From Schistocephalus solidus (Eukaryota > Platyhelminthes > Cestoda > Diphyllobothriidea > Diphyllobothriidae), in assembly GCA_017591395.1 (NCBI GenBank), contig WEDG01002568.1:434001-498000 (forward strand): 64,000 bases of DNA, written 5' to 3'. This document shows positions 33,239-47,060 of the stretch, one piece after another. The translations under genes and the position numbers were made by a program. A model generated the notes under the pieces. That model saw nothing but the letters and a program-made list of their open reading frames with translations, was not told the DNA's origin and did not search any database. Every line of letters starts with the position of its first letter. Within the stretch, counting starts at the first letter, position 1.

Positions 33239-33950
33239 TTACTTAACCTCTTCCACATTCTGAAAACGCTTTCTCTTTCGTGTTTTCTTCATCAGAGTTG
33301 CCAAAATTTCCATCAAAGTATTCAAAAGGCTAGTTGGTGAGCATACACCTGCTTTTGATAAATTCTCATCGGTCCAGTACATTTCTATGGGAATGGAGTA
33401 CAAGCTAAAACATATGATCAATATTGTTCGTTTTGTCAAACCAGTGAATCGTCTTAATAGGGGATGGGGGGTGGTGAAAAGAGACAACTGGTTAAGCGGC
33501 AGTGTTTGTTTGGTGGAGTCATTCATGCGGGGACAGGGAGAGAGGAAACGGCGTGGAGTGCATGTAATTAAGTCGCCTTTGGCCATGCTAAGCGCGGACC
33601 TTGTAGCAGGTTCTTTTGTGCGCAGAAGTTCGTTATTATCAACCCGATGGCTTCTGGCGTTGCTAGCAGCCGCTGACCCAATTAAGTATGGTAGTTTGGT
33701 GGCACCTTATAAATCACACGAGTGGCTTTGTTAGGGTCCACACAGGGCCCGGAATCAACCAGGTGTGCGAGAATAGCGTTATTAATGCTTCTAACTTCGC
33801 CTTTTCTCAGCCATGCTGGGAGGTGTTCCCTTATTCTTGTGGATATGCATCGATTCGTGTGACCAATATAACCTGCTCCACAGGAGCAAGTGAATGAGTA
33901 GATGCACATAAGATGACACCGTCAGTTGCTTAGTCGGAAAAATATATGGA
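33239..33950 (-). mobile_element. Penelope-like element fragment with GIY-YIG domain
   Basis: The minus-strand frame 33909-33682 reads MCIYSFTCSCGAGYIGHTNR, then STRIREHLPAWLRKGEVRS, INNAILAHLVDSG and ATRVIYKVPP. This is the Penelope GIY-YIG module with its YIG intact. It continues with LGQRLLAT after a stop. Beyond it lies element 3' sequence; GAGCATACACCTGCTTTTGA near 33340 resembles the terminal repeat of the 8.37 kb element (GAGCATACGTTAGCTTTCGA). The RT part is absent, so the copy is 5'-truncated, ending near 33.95 kb. Confidence 0.85.
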
Positions 33951-34399
33951 GGGGGTAGGGATCGCTATCGTGCCATTTGTTGCCGAAAAATGGTTGATTT
34001 TGAAAGCGGTGTGGCCAGGTACGTTTTCATGATGCAACAGCTAGTTCCCCGATCGTAAAAATTCAAGTCGTTTTTTTACTCACTGGCTGAGACACTCTTT
34101 TAAACATTTGCAGATATTAATTTGGATATACTGTGGCGCCAGTAGGAGCAAGTCAAAAAGAACCATTCTTTTTATGTCGTAAAAACAGATCATTATAAAC
34201 TCTTACTATGATTTCTGGATGTTGCAGGTCGACTCAATTGGAGTTCATCTTGAAATGGCATTTTGCCAGTTCTAAACCGTGCAAACCATTCCTAGATTCC
34301 CTCCTAGCTTAGATTGTCCCCCATGAGGTTTCCGAAGATTTCAAAGTCATTTTACAACTGTGTTCTTTAATATGAATTACAATTTGTTGTCGGTGAAAA
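33951..34399. other. unassigned sequence
   Basis: No supported feature. Confidence 0.35.
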
Positions 34400-34480
34400 A
34401 CACCGACAAACGTTCCTATGTGGTCACCGGCCCGTTGGTAGTGCAGAAATGGCTATCCTAGTCTCCTCAGTCTTCATGTG
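34400..34480 (+). repeat. family A repeat, tail fragment
   Basis: Contains CAGAAATGGCTATCCTAGTC and TCCTCAGTCTTC, a diverged copy of the family A tail. No head. Confidence 0.45.
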
Positions 34481-37400
34481 TTACACATATTTTACGCAGA
34501 GGAGTCCAATCGCACAGGTACCAGTAACCTAAAAACCTGACAACTCATCAGGCGTTCAGATCTCGTGGCTCCATGAAGACCCCTCATGGAGTCGCATGAG
34601 GCCACATTATTTGAATAACGTGACAAAATGTGAGCAATGAGCTGCCTTGGTCATTTCTCCTGGCTCAACATCTGACTGTCTGATATTGTGACCTCAAATT
34701 TCTACCTCTTTAACGGGACTATGGCCGGAGTGGGTGACCTGAACACACAACCACCACGAATGGCTGACTGGATGATCATCGATGACTAACCTTCATCGCG
34801 AACACTGCCTAAGCAAAGGCCTACAACTTGGGTTCGTTCTATAAATACGACAGATTTCTGCTCCTACTTCCTCCATTCCTGTTTTTGGCATCTTCACCCA
34901 GTTTAACTGCTTGCTTACTATTCTTTCATTTCAGAACCTAATTATCAGTACTATCTGGCCTTTAGCATATTAATTTTCTCAGAAATTAATGAACGAACGT
35001 GAAACCAACCCTTGGGGAAAAGGTTTTCGCAGTTTCGATTTGCAAGTGAATGTGCACGTCTGTGGGGCCCACGGATGAGCCGAATTCCCCGTAGCTGCGC
35101 CAGGCAGTGGCATAGAATCGGCAAATCACGTTTCCGGGCGTACTGTGAGTCTTGTTAACTAATTTAAAATTAAATCGTCTAGTGCATGGAAGTGCGTGGC
35201 TTATCGTTAGTACTTAAGGTTATCTTCTGGCTAGCGCGTCTTTGACTAAGAAATTGATTGCACTATCGAACGTGAGAACTGCTCTTCACCACTGGAATTC
35301 AAGAATACCGTATAATTACTGAGATTCAAGTCAGTGATATGGTTGACTGCCCACTCGTAAAAAGAGAGTGAACTTTTGTTTGTACAATTAATGACTGAGC
35401 TATCTTCCATTTTCCGTAAAGTTTGCAATTATTACGAAAAAGAGACGTGACAGTGTTACACGTTTTATCACAGTTTTGCAAACCTGAGATTTAATCTGAG
35501 ACTTGACATCTTGTTGAGCGACGACTTTTTGTGTTCAAACACGCTAAGCTTGGTGTTCTACGTAAACCTCTCATATTCACGCGAAAAAAATCTTGGAAAA
35601 ACGTTGAATTTCAGTACTTTTAAAGGTGTGCCACAAAGTGAAAGATAACGTCCTAGGAATAAAGCACTATTCAAAGTCACTTCTCAAGTTGATTTCTTTC
35701 TGCAAATATTATGCTCCAAAATGCTCTGAAAGATGTCTACACCTACATGTGGCATGAGTTTGAGATAACCACATTCCAAAACCTTCCCTGTGATTTGATA
35801 GACAGTTTTAACCATTATTCTATAAATGAACCCTCTCAAAGTCTTTTCCCGGTAACCATAACTGTGGTGAGCTTCGTTACATTAAGATCTCTCTGCATCG
35901 TGGTCCATCTAAATGCGGACGTCATCTGGTTATCTTAAAGAACAGGGCGTTCATCATTGTCTTCAAGGTCACGTGGGATGGTGCGGGCGATCAACGCTCC
36001 AATGGCATTACCCCATGCGGATGATAAAATTGCAGCTATTAGCCACTCAGACGCGTGACCACTTTGGACAATACATACCGCGCGCCTTTTGCTTCTATTA
36101 CCTTTATCAACGACTGTATTGGTTCTAGCGAGAATCCGGAATGTCAGGTCGATGAACTTCTCGTTCCAGCAGTCGCGTGTTCTTCATTTGCAATTTTGCC
36201 AGAATTGGCAGTTTCCGAGAGGATCAACGAAGATATGAGCGCCTTTTCTGGCATTCCGAACGACGACACCTGCCATGAGTTCCACAAATTGGACATTCGG
36301 TGATGGTTTGCCCTTTCAATAAGTTTATAAGGATATTTAACTTGTAACTCATCTACCTCACACTATCAAGTCGAGCGAAGGTAGGCTGTGATCCAGTGAC
36401 TGGCAAAGCTAAAAGACGCAACTACGCGTGCTACACACGACCTCATCATCATCGCAAGTACCGGAAATTCACGTGAGCGGCTTTGATCTTACATGCGTGG
36501 GAGTTTTGTGCAAGCCATATTGAAAAGGAAACATTGCATCCTGATAGCGTGTCAGACCACAGCTTTAAATGCACCATACATTTCAACTCTATACCAGCAG
36601 GTTACCGGATATTAAAGTTAGAAGGTCTGACTATCTGAGCTAACGATCTGAACTTTTATCACCCCTTTTCGTAAAGGCGTATAGTCCCAAAGTTGGCTTT
36701 CAACGAAACGATTTCCTAATAAGCCCAAAAATGTCTGCTTAAGTTACCCTCCTGGTTTCGCTTACATAGCCCGACTAAACCTTACGAACAGTGAGCAACC
36801 GAATCTTTTTAAATATGCGCTTAAGTCCACAGGATGTAAGAGAGCCTTGCTAAGTTAAAAGCTTCAAACGTTTAACCTTGCACAGCATTTTTGTGAGGCA
36901 GGTGTGCGAAACTACATACACGCATTTATACCCATATCGATTGAGCAGAATAATCAGGATGTCGTAATGCTCGCTGATACTCAGTGTTTCATCGCATAGC
37001 AATGAAGCTTTACTGGTAGAGTGTCAAGAATAAAGTTTGGCAAATACCTTTTCGTCGGTCAAGCCATGACGTCGGCAGAGACAGTTCGAAGACGTTAAGA
37101 TATCAAAAAATTGGGTTTTCGCAAGGGTAATCAATGTCAAATTCCTAGGTGCTTGTAAGTCATACATGGTCTTCATTATATATTTTAATAAAATATGAGA
37201 TACATAATAAAAAACAATCTGACATGTAATGGTTCAGCACCTGGGCGGAATGAATGAAGTTCACATTCTTGGTAAAGCACGATACGAAACACGGTAGGTG
37301 AGCATTTATCAACGAAGTATGCCACTGCTCACCATTGAAGTTTCTTAAAGAGCCACTACGATTAAGCAAATGCCGCAAACGCGACAATGCGTTGGCTCAA

Positions 37401-37559
37401 TCGAGCACAAAACGTCCGCAATGCAAGCAAATCGTCTAAGCAGAGTAGAGGACCTTTCTATCCCAATCGCGTGTTCCTCAGGGCATAGCGGAACGAGTGA
37501 GTTCCGTTAGCGACCAGTGAGCATTCATCAGCGAATAAAAGTCAATGTTCCCGATCTTA
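34481..37559. other. unassigned sequence
   Basis: No supported gene. Overlapping plus-strand frames at 35711-35938, 35913-36128 and 36055-36303 lie in moderately GC-richer DNA. They share no motif that I recognise and lack convincing splice sites. Confidence 0.35.
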
Positions 37560-37675
37560 GCCGGCAAGACAACGAGCCCACATTGGGTTGCGTATAACCG
37601 GCTAACAATGGTTAATAAGCCAGCATTGGCCATTCCAGTCTCCCTTTCCTTCGCAGGTTATATTCCTCTTCCAAC
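37560..37675 (+). repeat. family A repeat, truncated head
   Basis: Contains ACAACGAGCCCACATTGGG, AATGGTTAATAAGCCAGCAT and TTGGCCATTCCAGTCTCCC. The A box is lost. Confidence 0.6.
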
Positions 37676-40600
37676 TGAATGTCTATTAGGGAATCATATG
37701 GATCGGTGCGGTAAGTGTAGGCAAGGTCTTAATGCACTTGGATCACATTTTCTTTGAGTAGGTTAGGACGCAGGTCGTTACATTGTAACATTGGTTGCAA
37801 CCCCGATATCTGACATGCTCAGGGTGTGGTCTCGTCTGCTTTCACTTAGGACTCGAAGTTTAATTTTGAAAGTGTCAATATTTATCCTGAAACTATGATG
37901 AGTTGTCACCCACCTACCCACTTTCGATTACTGCCTCAACATTTGCTTGATATTATTTTCAATTTTGTTGCGTGGCCATATTATATTTTTAGTTTGTGAT
38001 ATCGGCAAAATGGATGACATTTTAAGCAGTATTGACAAAATTGCATTGGTTGATGTCTTGCATGAAATCATCCTCTTAGATTTTTGGCTGCGAAAACTGA
38101 CGTCAGCGTTTGCTTGAAAGTATTTTTTATTTTGTCGTTTGGTTTTAATTTATAAAGGGTCTTTAAATCTGTAAAACTGATATATTACATAAATCAGTTT
38201 TTACAAAACTGTATTTGGTTGAAGTCTTGCAAAAAAGGTTCCTTTAAGATTTTTGGTTGCACCTTACTACAAAAATCCCCTTTTTAAATTTTGGGTACAG
38301 CCAACAATTAATTCGCATTTTACGTACAATACCGGCTGCAGTATTGGAAGATAAAGTTCGAATTAATGGCTCAAGTGAGGATAGTTCTAGAAGCGTAAAC
38401 ATTTTGTTAGGCAGTCAGCTGGTTTATGCCTTTAAATGCCTCGATATTTTTTCTGAACTTTTGCCTTGGCCTGCAAATGTCAATTGAATAAGTTACAATG
38501 ATTGGTCAGGATTTCTAAAAGTATGATAAATGCACTTAAAACTGAATAGTCTTCTGCAATTTAATTCACTTCTTACTAAAGTAATTAAGCGTACAAAGTA
38601 AAGTATTAATTTTAACCCTGTCCGCCAGCATTTTTCGAATTTTATTTTTGGTCACAATGTGTCATAAACATATATATCTTAAAATTGCAATGATTACAGT
38701 TTCTAAAATACTTATTTCGAGGGCAACTGGTTACCATCATAACGCTCAATGTGCACTTGTTTTATCTTATAGCGTTCTTATCTATGCAAGTTAGATTTCT
38801 CAGCTCCCTCCGAAGTGACCATCTTTGACGGCACATTACATCATCCTCCCTGCTGCAGTGCATGCTGCTTACATGATCGTTATTACTCAAATGCTACTCT
38901 TGAGCTTAAATCGCTTTTGGTCGTCAATTTCCCCGAGGGTGTCATATATACAAGATACCAAAATGGAATGGAGCGTGCAATCAACCAGTCGACAAGGAAC
39001 TATTGGGCTCCCTTTCGAACGCGGCAACAAATACCTGCCGTACTGAACACAACAGGGAGGGCTAGGGTTGTGGTGAGGCTTAGCGTAAGGTTTTCACTTA
39101 GGCGGGCGGCCTGTCCTACGGCATACTTCAGCGCTAAAATGTAGCTCATTCGAACAGTGATGGTGGACCTATCAGTCCATGGGTAAAGCGCTGACACCCT
39201 TTTCAATCCACTGCACTGTCCTATCCCTATTGCCACCGTTCGTTTGTGAGCGCCAGTTAGTAGGGTCACACACCCATTCGTTGTCCCTGGAGCGATACGT
39301 AAGCTCGTTAAACATTATTATCCGTCAATATAAGTTAAAACAAATTTGGAAAGGTGTTTTACATTCGAAAGAATTATTTACTTAGAATAAGGAGATTAAT
39401 TATCTTGCAAGATAATCTCTTGATTTGGCTGAGTACGGGTTTTTGGGAGAGTTTCCTTCTGGTTACCTACAAAGACCGCAATTAGTAAAAATGTCTACGA
39501 AAGCCGTATTAATCGTTCACACATACTTTTAGTTTCCTTATAAATTCAATTACATTTTATAGAAAACACGCACAAAAGTGTTTGTCTAGAAACTCTGTTG
39601 GTAGAAAAACATACATTTTTTTCAAATTTAAACCTTAAGAAAGCGTACTTGTTGCCTTCAAAGGTTTTCTATTCCGGAATAATTTAAAGACCTACCTGTA
39701 GTTAAATCTGTGCGCAGGGAATCCTAACTATAAGCTATATGGTTTCTGTGTAAGAAAATTAACCAAAAATTTGCAAAAGCCTTTCTTATTCCATTGAATA
39801 GGGAAGAAAATCTTCTTAAAAACAGGAACTTACAGAAAGGCTAACGCTTGAAAACAAAAATCTAACTTTGAGACTTTAAGAAAGTGAACTATTCATTCAT
39901 AAATCATTGTACCTGTAAATTGTTTACTGCTGCTTGTAAAGTTTGCGTTATGGTCTACATTGCTAACAATATTTAATGAGCTCTTTATGACGTTTTCTTA
40001 GTGGCATACAGAAAAACATGATTTTACTTGCACGAAACGTATGCAGATTTTATTTTCAAAACCCTGAGTTGATGTGTAAAAGCATTACTCAGGAATTTAA
40101 ATTAAAAAAATTAAAAGTAACATTTCTTCAAACACGAAACTGAAGCCGTTGTAGTTTGCTGTCTGATTAATGCAAGGAGTTATATTTTTAAATATGCATT
40201 TTATAACATCAATTTGCAATGTTGAGAGCACCGACAACTGATGGGACAACTATCAACTACTCAGCTCTCAAATTTACGAGAGTGTGGTTATTGTATGCGA
40301 CCAGACGAAAGTTGCTTCAGTATCCAGAATGTTGACGTAACTGAAATATATGAGGAGTTGCTGCATGATAATTAATATTATAATCTTATCTTCCGATGAA
40401 TTTGTTGCAGGAATCTTGAGTTAACCCTTCGGAACAGACCTGTTAAGGCTCGTTCTGAAAGTTGATATGCATATATTAGCCGATATCCACCAGTTACTGC
40501 GGAATGATAGCGCATACCAACATGCTGACTACAGGCAATAAGTAGTATAGTAAATGAGTACGTAATTACCACTTTTTATAATATTTTAGATCCTTAAACG

Positions 40601-43600
40601 CATTTCAGAAATTCCATTGACATTTAATGACATAACACATTGAATAGTTAAGAGCCAATATGCAAGACCTTTTCTTAAAGAATGACAACTTTGAGAGATC
40701 TGAGTAAAGTTCAACGAATTGTCATTGTCTCTATGCAGATTCCTGGATATGGTATACTTAAGTGGCATCAGAAGTGCCCTGGCGGGCACAGTCTGCGGCC
40801 TACGCGACACAAGACTCGGCAGCACATTGAAGACAGTCAGTTGATGAAACAAACTTGATCCAGACGAAGTGTCCGTTTCTACCCACACCCTTCCGCCCCG
40901 GTAGGGGTAACGGTAGGGGAACCGGACTTGCTCGGTCCTCAAAGTGGCCTCTACAGGAGGAGTGGCTCATTATCATTTGCTTTGAAATAAACACCCGCGT
41001 TGTTCTTTGCAGCCTCGTAGATAATTAGACGCGTCAGGAGGAGGACAGTGACCGAAGTGCTTGTGACGTGCTACTTAACTTGCGAATTCCCAAACCAATA
41101 AGTGGAACGCCTCCAGCCCTCGCCGCATATCAAAAACTAGGCCGAAACAGACTGAAATAAGCTAGTCGGCTAGTTGATGTGCGCGTTGCGTGTATGCGGT
41201 AAAGTTTTCCCTCCTTTCGTGCAAAGAAGCTGAAACTTGGTCACCACAGATCTGCGCATGCTTCCTTCGCTTCCTTTTATGGAACCTTGTTCACAGAAAC
41301 AACAGTCCTGTATAACCTTTTTGGTAGAGTTTAATATGATTTTAAAAATCTATTAAAGGTTTGGTATTTATGCTTGACTTTTAGATATAAAATTTCCATA
41401 TTTCTGTGTTGACAAAATACTCAATCAGGATTTATTTGGGGTGGGAACTGCTGCTGAACAAAATAATTTCAGGAAAACGCTGGATTAGTTGCGTACTGTT
41501 ATGCGTTTCCTTTAGGCTGCTATAAAGATGACTTGATTTATAAACCAAAGAGAAGGGATGCTGAATTAAAACCATGTATTTTATTGTTTAAAAAGAATAT
41601 AAAGCTGATGTACTTTATCATGAATTATTAAACAAAATTCTTAAACGTAGTTAAGATTAGAAAAGATTGCCTATGTAGGCTAGGCATACTAATTATTGTG
41701 CAGCATAATACCCAAATACTTCAGTCTTATCATGATGCCAACTTTTCAATGAGCAACTTTCTGATAGTATTTGAAATCGCAATTCAGTGAAAATAACTTG
41801 AATGAGACCGAATTTTTGGCAGTATAAAATTTAATATATATTATTAAAAAAGGTGCAAAAGTATTATTTTTTGTATTCATTTAGTAGGAAACTACGGACT
41901 TACTAAAAGATCGTCCTAAAGAATGACTGTCTTTTGCAGTGTAATTAAGTTCTAATTATGAGGTTAATAATTAAATTTTCCTCATGAAACATTGCGTCTG
42001 TTTATCTATTACTGCTGATTGTAAAGCCCTGCACTTTGGTCACTGTCATCACAAAATTATCTATTCACTATATGAATTTTTCTTAATATCATAGATATAT
42101 GTAAAAATATTTTTACTAGGAAAATCCACAACATGTCGTTTGAAAGATGTGAAAAAAATAAAACAGCAGGTTGAGTTTAAAATTAGTCTGGAATTGAAAA
42201 CGATTTGTAAACTAAAAGTTAATCATCTTCAATTAAACATTTTAGACAGACTTGATCTTCAACCAAATGTGTCCAAGAAATAATGTTTTGGGAATATTTC
42301 CTGTAACATAGGCTTACATTTAAAAGATTCTGCAAATTAATGTGAAAGCTGTATTTTACTTAATTATTATTTGGATGCGATCGAAAAGATACTCGTTCAA
42401 AAGAGGGTATCCTTACGTGACAGGAACATCTGGGGGTTTATGCCACAGGCTCAGTAATCTTACACCTAAACTTAAGCATTGTTTTCTAATCGAAAAAAAA
42501 TTCAGGATTCGGTTAACAAACCACGAGATATTCCATTTAATTTTATCTGCTTTACTTAAAATGCGAGGTAGACAGATTTCGTAGATGGACAGTTTTCGTT
42601 ATCTAATGGGACGTTACAATACTTCCAATGGGATATCGTCCACGTTTTTGAAAAAATAAAATTCAATTCATGAGTTAGAACATATGTGTATTAAAACGTT
42701 CGACTAAAAAATGTTACAGGAAGTATACAATGTCAACATAGTAATCTTTTTACCGTACTTCAGCCATTGTTCCAACCAAAATTTAATGAATGTACAGTCG
42801 GCACTTAAGGCAGGTGCCAGGCGTACCCAAACGCATTTAGATGCATCCTAAATACATGCAGTTACTTTAACAATCTGTAGTGTACTAGGAGATCAATGAA
42901 AACGTTGAGCATCTACTTAATACATTTTTCTTTTTATTTCGTAAATGCATTTGTGTGTCCAACATCCAGAACACGTTAATGTTCTACTTAAATTGATGTT
43001 AAATTAGCTATATAAACCAATTGGCTTCATCAAGTATATATCAAAATGTATTAATGGACATGTTAAAATGCGTCCTCTGCTGCTTTAAATTTTCTTGCGG
43101 TCTTCTTACATGAAAAGGTTTCAACGGTACAGCAGACGTGTGAATGTATTAACTGGATTAGGTAACAAAATAAGTAGTTAAGTAAAACAAAAAAAGCATT
43201 GGAAATCTGGGATTTTTAGTTAGGAATTCAGAAGGTGCTAAGAATTTCTATCAACGTGAGGTTACTTAAAGAAATGACGCAGTTTATAGTTCTAATGGCA
43301 TCAAAAGAACACTAGCAGGGAATAAATGTTTTTGTTTATATGGGTTCGCTAACATGCAAAGAACCGAGTGAATCCTTTTAGCTTACTGCGATGGAAAATG
43401 CCATGTTTCAAATTTTGATTCGCTGCCTCAAGATGGTGTGATACCGGCCAGACATGCATAAGACAGTTAAAAATGCTAAAGCCATCATTACCTTCAGGGA
43501 GGAAATATTTCTGATTAAGCAGTTGATGTTGGCTCATTTTATGGATCGAATGTGAAGTTGAAACTTCTAATGACTAACACACTCGATCCAAAGCTCACTG

Positions 43601-45952
43601 CCCCATCTGCTCAACTTCTTGTTGTATTATTTTTCCACGTATACTGACTCAGCTGGAAATTTCTTAAGCGCAAACGGAAATGAGAAAACCACCAGATGTT
43701 TAGGATAAACAACCGAAATTAGTGTACGTTTCAGACTATTTTTCATTCATTTTGTATAAAGTACTCACCAGCACAGCCATTACGTGTATGTTAATTTTTG
43801 CTTGCGCTTCGGTATGAATAAGAACCTAACATCATATACTTTGACCAAGTAAACAAAAAAATCAGAAGAATGTTCATCCTGCTCTTGTGATACCACTTAA
43901 TTGGTTTCTTCACCTTTAGTACCATCGATCGTTATCATGAAAGTCTAAATTTCCCTGTTTTTTACCTAGAATAAAAGTCATCGGATGGTTTTGCGCGGAT
44001 CGGCAGTACAAGCTCTACATCTTCCGCGCGCTTCATTGACGCGAAATCAATTAATTAAAACAAATTTTAAAAATCCTTCCATTAAGACGTAATTGCCAAG
44101 TTTCAGCCTTATGTATATAATAAAATTAAAATACCTTTACAAACTCACTTTCTCCTCTAAGGGCTCAGGATGGAAAAGTTGATAAAAATTATTTTTTTCA
44201 GGAAAGCGCAATAGAAAAAATGCAGGGGTTTCCTGCTTTAATCAACTATGATTACATTTTTTAAAGCATTATTGCGCAAATTCAGACGTTTGTGAAAATT
44301 TCAGACTTTGATAACCAGTCAGAGGATTCTTTCCTGATAAGTTCCTCAATCGTTGGTTTACATCAGCAGCTGCAAACAGACTTAACGAAGTTTTACATAC
44401 TGCACCAAGCTAACATATGTTTCATTCATGGCATGAAGAAAAGAATATTATTCGAAGCAAAACTTTAAATGAATTATAATTATGAACTCTTATGATGGAG
44501 CCACAGTGAAAATACTCGGTTGGGTAAACTGTCATGGCGTGGGCAAACGGTTATGTTGATATTTAGCTTGCAAACCATGATAAATTTATGTTCTATTGTC
44601 ATATTTTTGCCGATTTTTGAGCTCTAAGCTAATTTCAGCCACTTTCACGGCCAGGCATGGTGAAAGGCTAAGGCTACCTACTTCTTGTGGCATTAGGATG
44701 ATTTTGCTAAAATGCCATATTTTTCATAAATATGGTAGGATAATGTATGCATTTTAAGTGAGCTCATCGGTCCAATAGTAATTTTTAAGGAAGTTGAAAT
44801 GAAAGTTATCCTGCATAATGCAAAATATTGTTCTATATGTTGAAGACTTCTAGCAAACGAACCGATGAAAATTTATCTAGTTTCTGTGGCAAGATAGGAC
44901 TAGACGTTTTTTAAAGGAAAACCTCTCGGATATCGATAGCTAAAAATGTAGGTAAGGGCTGATTGTTCCCTGCAAAAGTGAGTTTCTCTCTTTCGAAATA
45001 AGAAAACAATTTTTTATTTAAAGAGACGTATTTCCGATTCGTCAATTGAGGTTTCGGACATAAATCTGATAACACAATGCATTCCATGGAACAAATAATG
45101 AAAATCCTTTGCTTATTTCCTTCTGAAATGTTTTTACTTCAAGGCAAATGAGAAGATGAGTAGAAGGACCTTTCTTGCACTAAGAGGTTTTCCCAAATAA
45201 GCAACCGGTAACATTTTTAGTGAAAATTTATGCATAATTTTCAGACTTTTTCTCCTTTATACAGCAGGGTTAAATATCACAAGCGTTTTTTTTCCAGCTA
45301 TTCTCGGTCGCTTCATACCACGGTTGATTAATACTGTTTACTACGACAGCAAATCGAAATGGACACTACAGGATCATAGATTCAAACCTTTAGTCTGATC
45401 ACCGAAAAAGTCAGTTGACCACGCAGTGCATAAAAGTAAAAAACTGGTAGAGTAGAAGCGGTTGTCAAACCGAAACTTCCTGGATTGCTGGAGCAGGTTC
45501 GGGTTCGTGGCATGCTCTAGCTGTTTGCGCAATTTTTTCCCCTGCAGTCAGTCTGCGTTTAAGCAATGGAAAGTCGGAGCTGATCTAATAGCCAAGGATG
45601 CATCCAAATATCTAGCAGGTACTTTTAACTAGACGACCAGGGACTTGTTTGCTGTCTTTTTTGACTGTAAAAACTATCTGTAAAACTGCCCAGCTGGCAT
45701 TCTGCTAGTTGCCTTTGTGTTTTCCCATTTTATTTGCATTCAAAATTGCATGTAAACCCATTAACACCGGTTGGGACACCATGAATACACACGACACTGA
45801 TTTGTGCTTTTTGCGCTATAGATCTTTTCAGTTATTCAGCGTAACCACATCTTGATTATGAGTAAACTATTTGCCCCTTCACTGCCAAAATAATTTTAAC
45901 CTAGTTTATTTGCCAAAATTGATGAATCTCAGGTTTTCCCAAAAATGCTTAC
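37676..45952. other. AT-rich sequence, nothing coding supported
   Basis: About 8 kb with no supported gene. Short GGTTA-like motifs (CTAGGGTTGTGGTGAGG) occur near 39.06 kb, a perfect 18-bp palindrome at 39399-39416, and a GC-richer patch with open minus-strand frames at 40.59-40.99 kb that I cannot assign. The rest looks like intronic or intergenic DNA. Confidence 0.4.
39399..39416. other. perfect 18-bp palindrome
   Basis: ATTATCTTGCAAGATAAT reads the same on both strands. No partner feature nearby; function unknown. Confidence 0.6.
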
Positions 45953-46177
45953 CACCTTCTGAATGAAATAGCCTACATCACCTTCTTTTACCGGGTTTTC
46001 TTGACTTTGGAAGATTTTGCTAGTACGGTTGAGGAGTAGACGAGATTTTCCATCGACAAGCGGTTCATTGAAGACAAGTGTAAATTGCTCGGCCAAGTCA
46101 TGGGCGTTTAGGAAGCGCAAATACCCTTTGGCAAGAGTACATGCCCTTGCATACGTTATCTCGTGAAAGGGGTCTCT
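45953..46177 (-). CDS. candidate internal exon, unknown protein
   Basis: 225 bases are open on the minus strand, between a weak acceptor (GTGATTAG) and a good donor (GTG then GTAAGC), phase 0 on both sides. The peptide includes HEITYARACTLAKGYLRFL, HDLAEQFTLVFNEPL and EGDVGYFIQKV. It looks like a helical solenoid protein and has no low complexity. A stop directly before the acceptor and GC content above the flanks favour a real exon. Its phases would let it splice after 59367 and before 21031, so it could be a cassette of the DPP-like gene. The content does not resemble that family, and another gene in the same stretch is more likely. Not identified. Confidence 0.4.
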
Positions 46178-46889
46178 CTAATCACTCTTTGATTAATTAA
46201 ATTAGTAGTAATTTTTAGTATTGCCAGCAGTCAGTAGAGTTTGTTGACTTTTGAACTCAAACGAATTAAACCGGCCTCACATGCCACACTAGCATTTTGT
46301 CAAGCAGTTACTAGGGTACTTAAAGCGGTGATCAACTCATGCCGATGTCCTTAGCAATGGCTAACAATTTCAGGTATGTGGATCCTTAGAAATGCATACA
46401 CGGGACTTTACCTAATTATCAAAAGGTTTGATCAAACCTAAAGTTTTAATAACGAGCATAATTCGATCAAAATCTTCCAAAAAACCTCAAAAGATTCAAG
46501 AAACAATATTTAAGAGCATTCGGCTACTAGGTCACATTTATGAGAATCCATGGTAGTATTGTTTATTTCTAACGCATCTTTAGCATTGGTTTTTAATTCG
46601 AAGCAGCTTGGGCTTTGATGGCTATAAACCACTGCGGACGCGAAAATGCGTGCCTTGAACTGCGGTGCTCGCAATCCTACGCACGATTCTCAGTTACGGT
46701 TAAAATTGCTTCCATTTAAAGCTTGCTGTCCATTCGGTTTAAATCCTCACTAACGTCACTTTTCTGTGTGTTTAAATAAAAGTTCATTATCAAAGATTTG
46801 TGATTGAATATCTGAATCAGCAAAGACATCATTCTGTGCCAAAAGCATCAATTTAGCACTTAAAGCTGTCTTAAGGGGAACTAAAACTA
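46178..46889. other. unassigned sequence
   Basis: No supported feature. Confidence 0.35.
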
Positions 46890-47060
46890 GTAGAGGATTT
46901 GGCAGCTTTAAATAATTCCCTTGACCCAAGTGTGATTAAACTCACGGCTCCCGGTGGGGCTTCGTAGCTCAGTTGGCAAGAGCGTTGGATTAACTAAAGC
47001 CTTCTCCTTGCTGGCGTGGGTTCAAATCCCAGCGATGCCGGCCAAAGGAACCGAAAACCT
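46890..47060 (+). repeat. tRNA-like element, family B, best tRNA-like core
   Basis: The left arm (46890-46947, with GATTTGGCAGCTTTAAATAA then TTCCCTTGACCCAAGTGTGA) matches the inverted arm at 1107-1165. The core at 46958-47040 reads like an 83-base tRNA: GGCTTCG pairs with CGATGCC at six of seven positions, TAGCTCAGTTGG is a clean A box and GGTTCAAATCC a clean B box. The anticodon stem does not pair, so I do not call a tRNA gene. The right arm is only partly recognisable. Confidence 0.7.

Noticed and set aside
39000..39269. Overlapping open frames on both strands near 39 kb
   Set aside because: The region has GGTTA-like repeat text; neither frame has motifs or splice borders.
46958..47040. 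Possible functional class II tRNA gene (83 bases)
   Set aside because: The anticodon stem does not pair, and the flanks are shared with other family B repeats.
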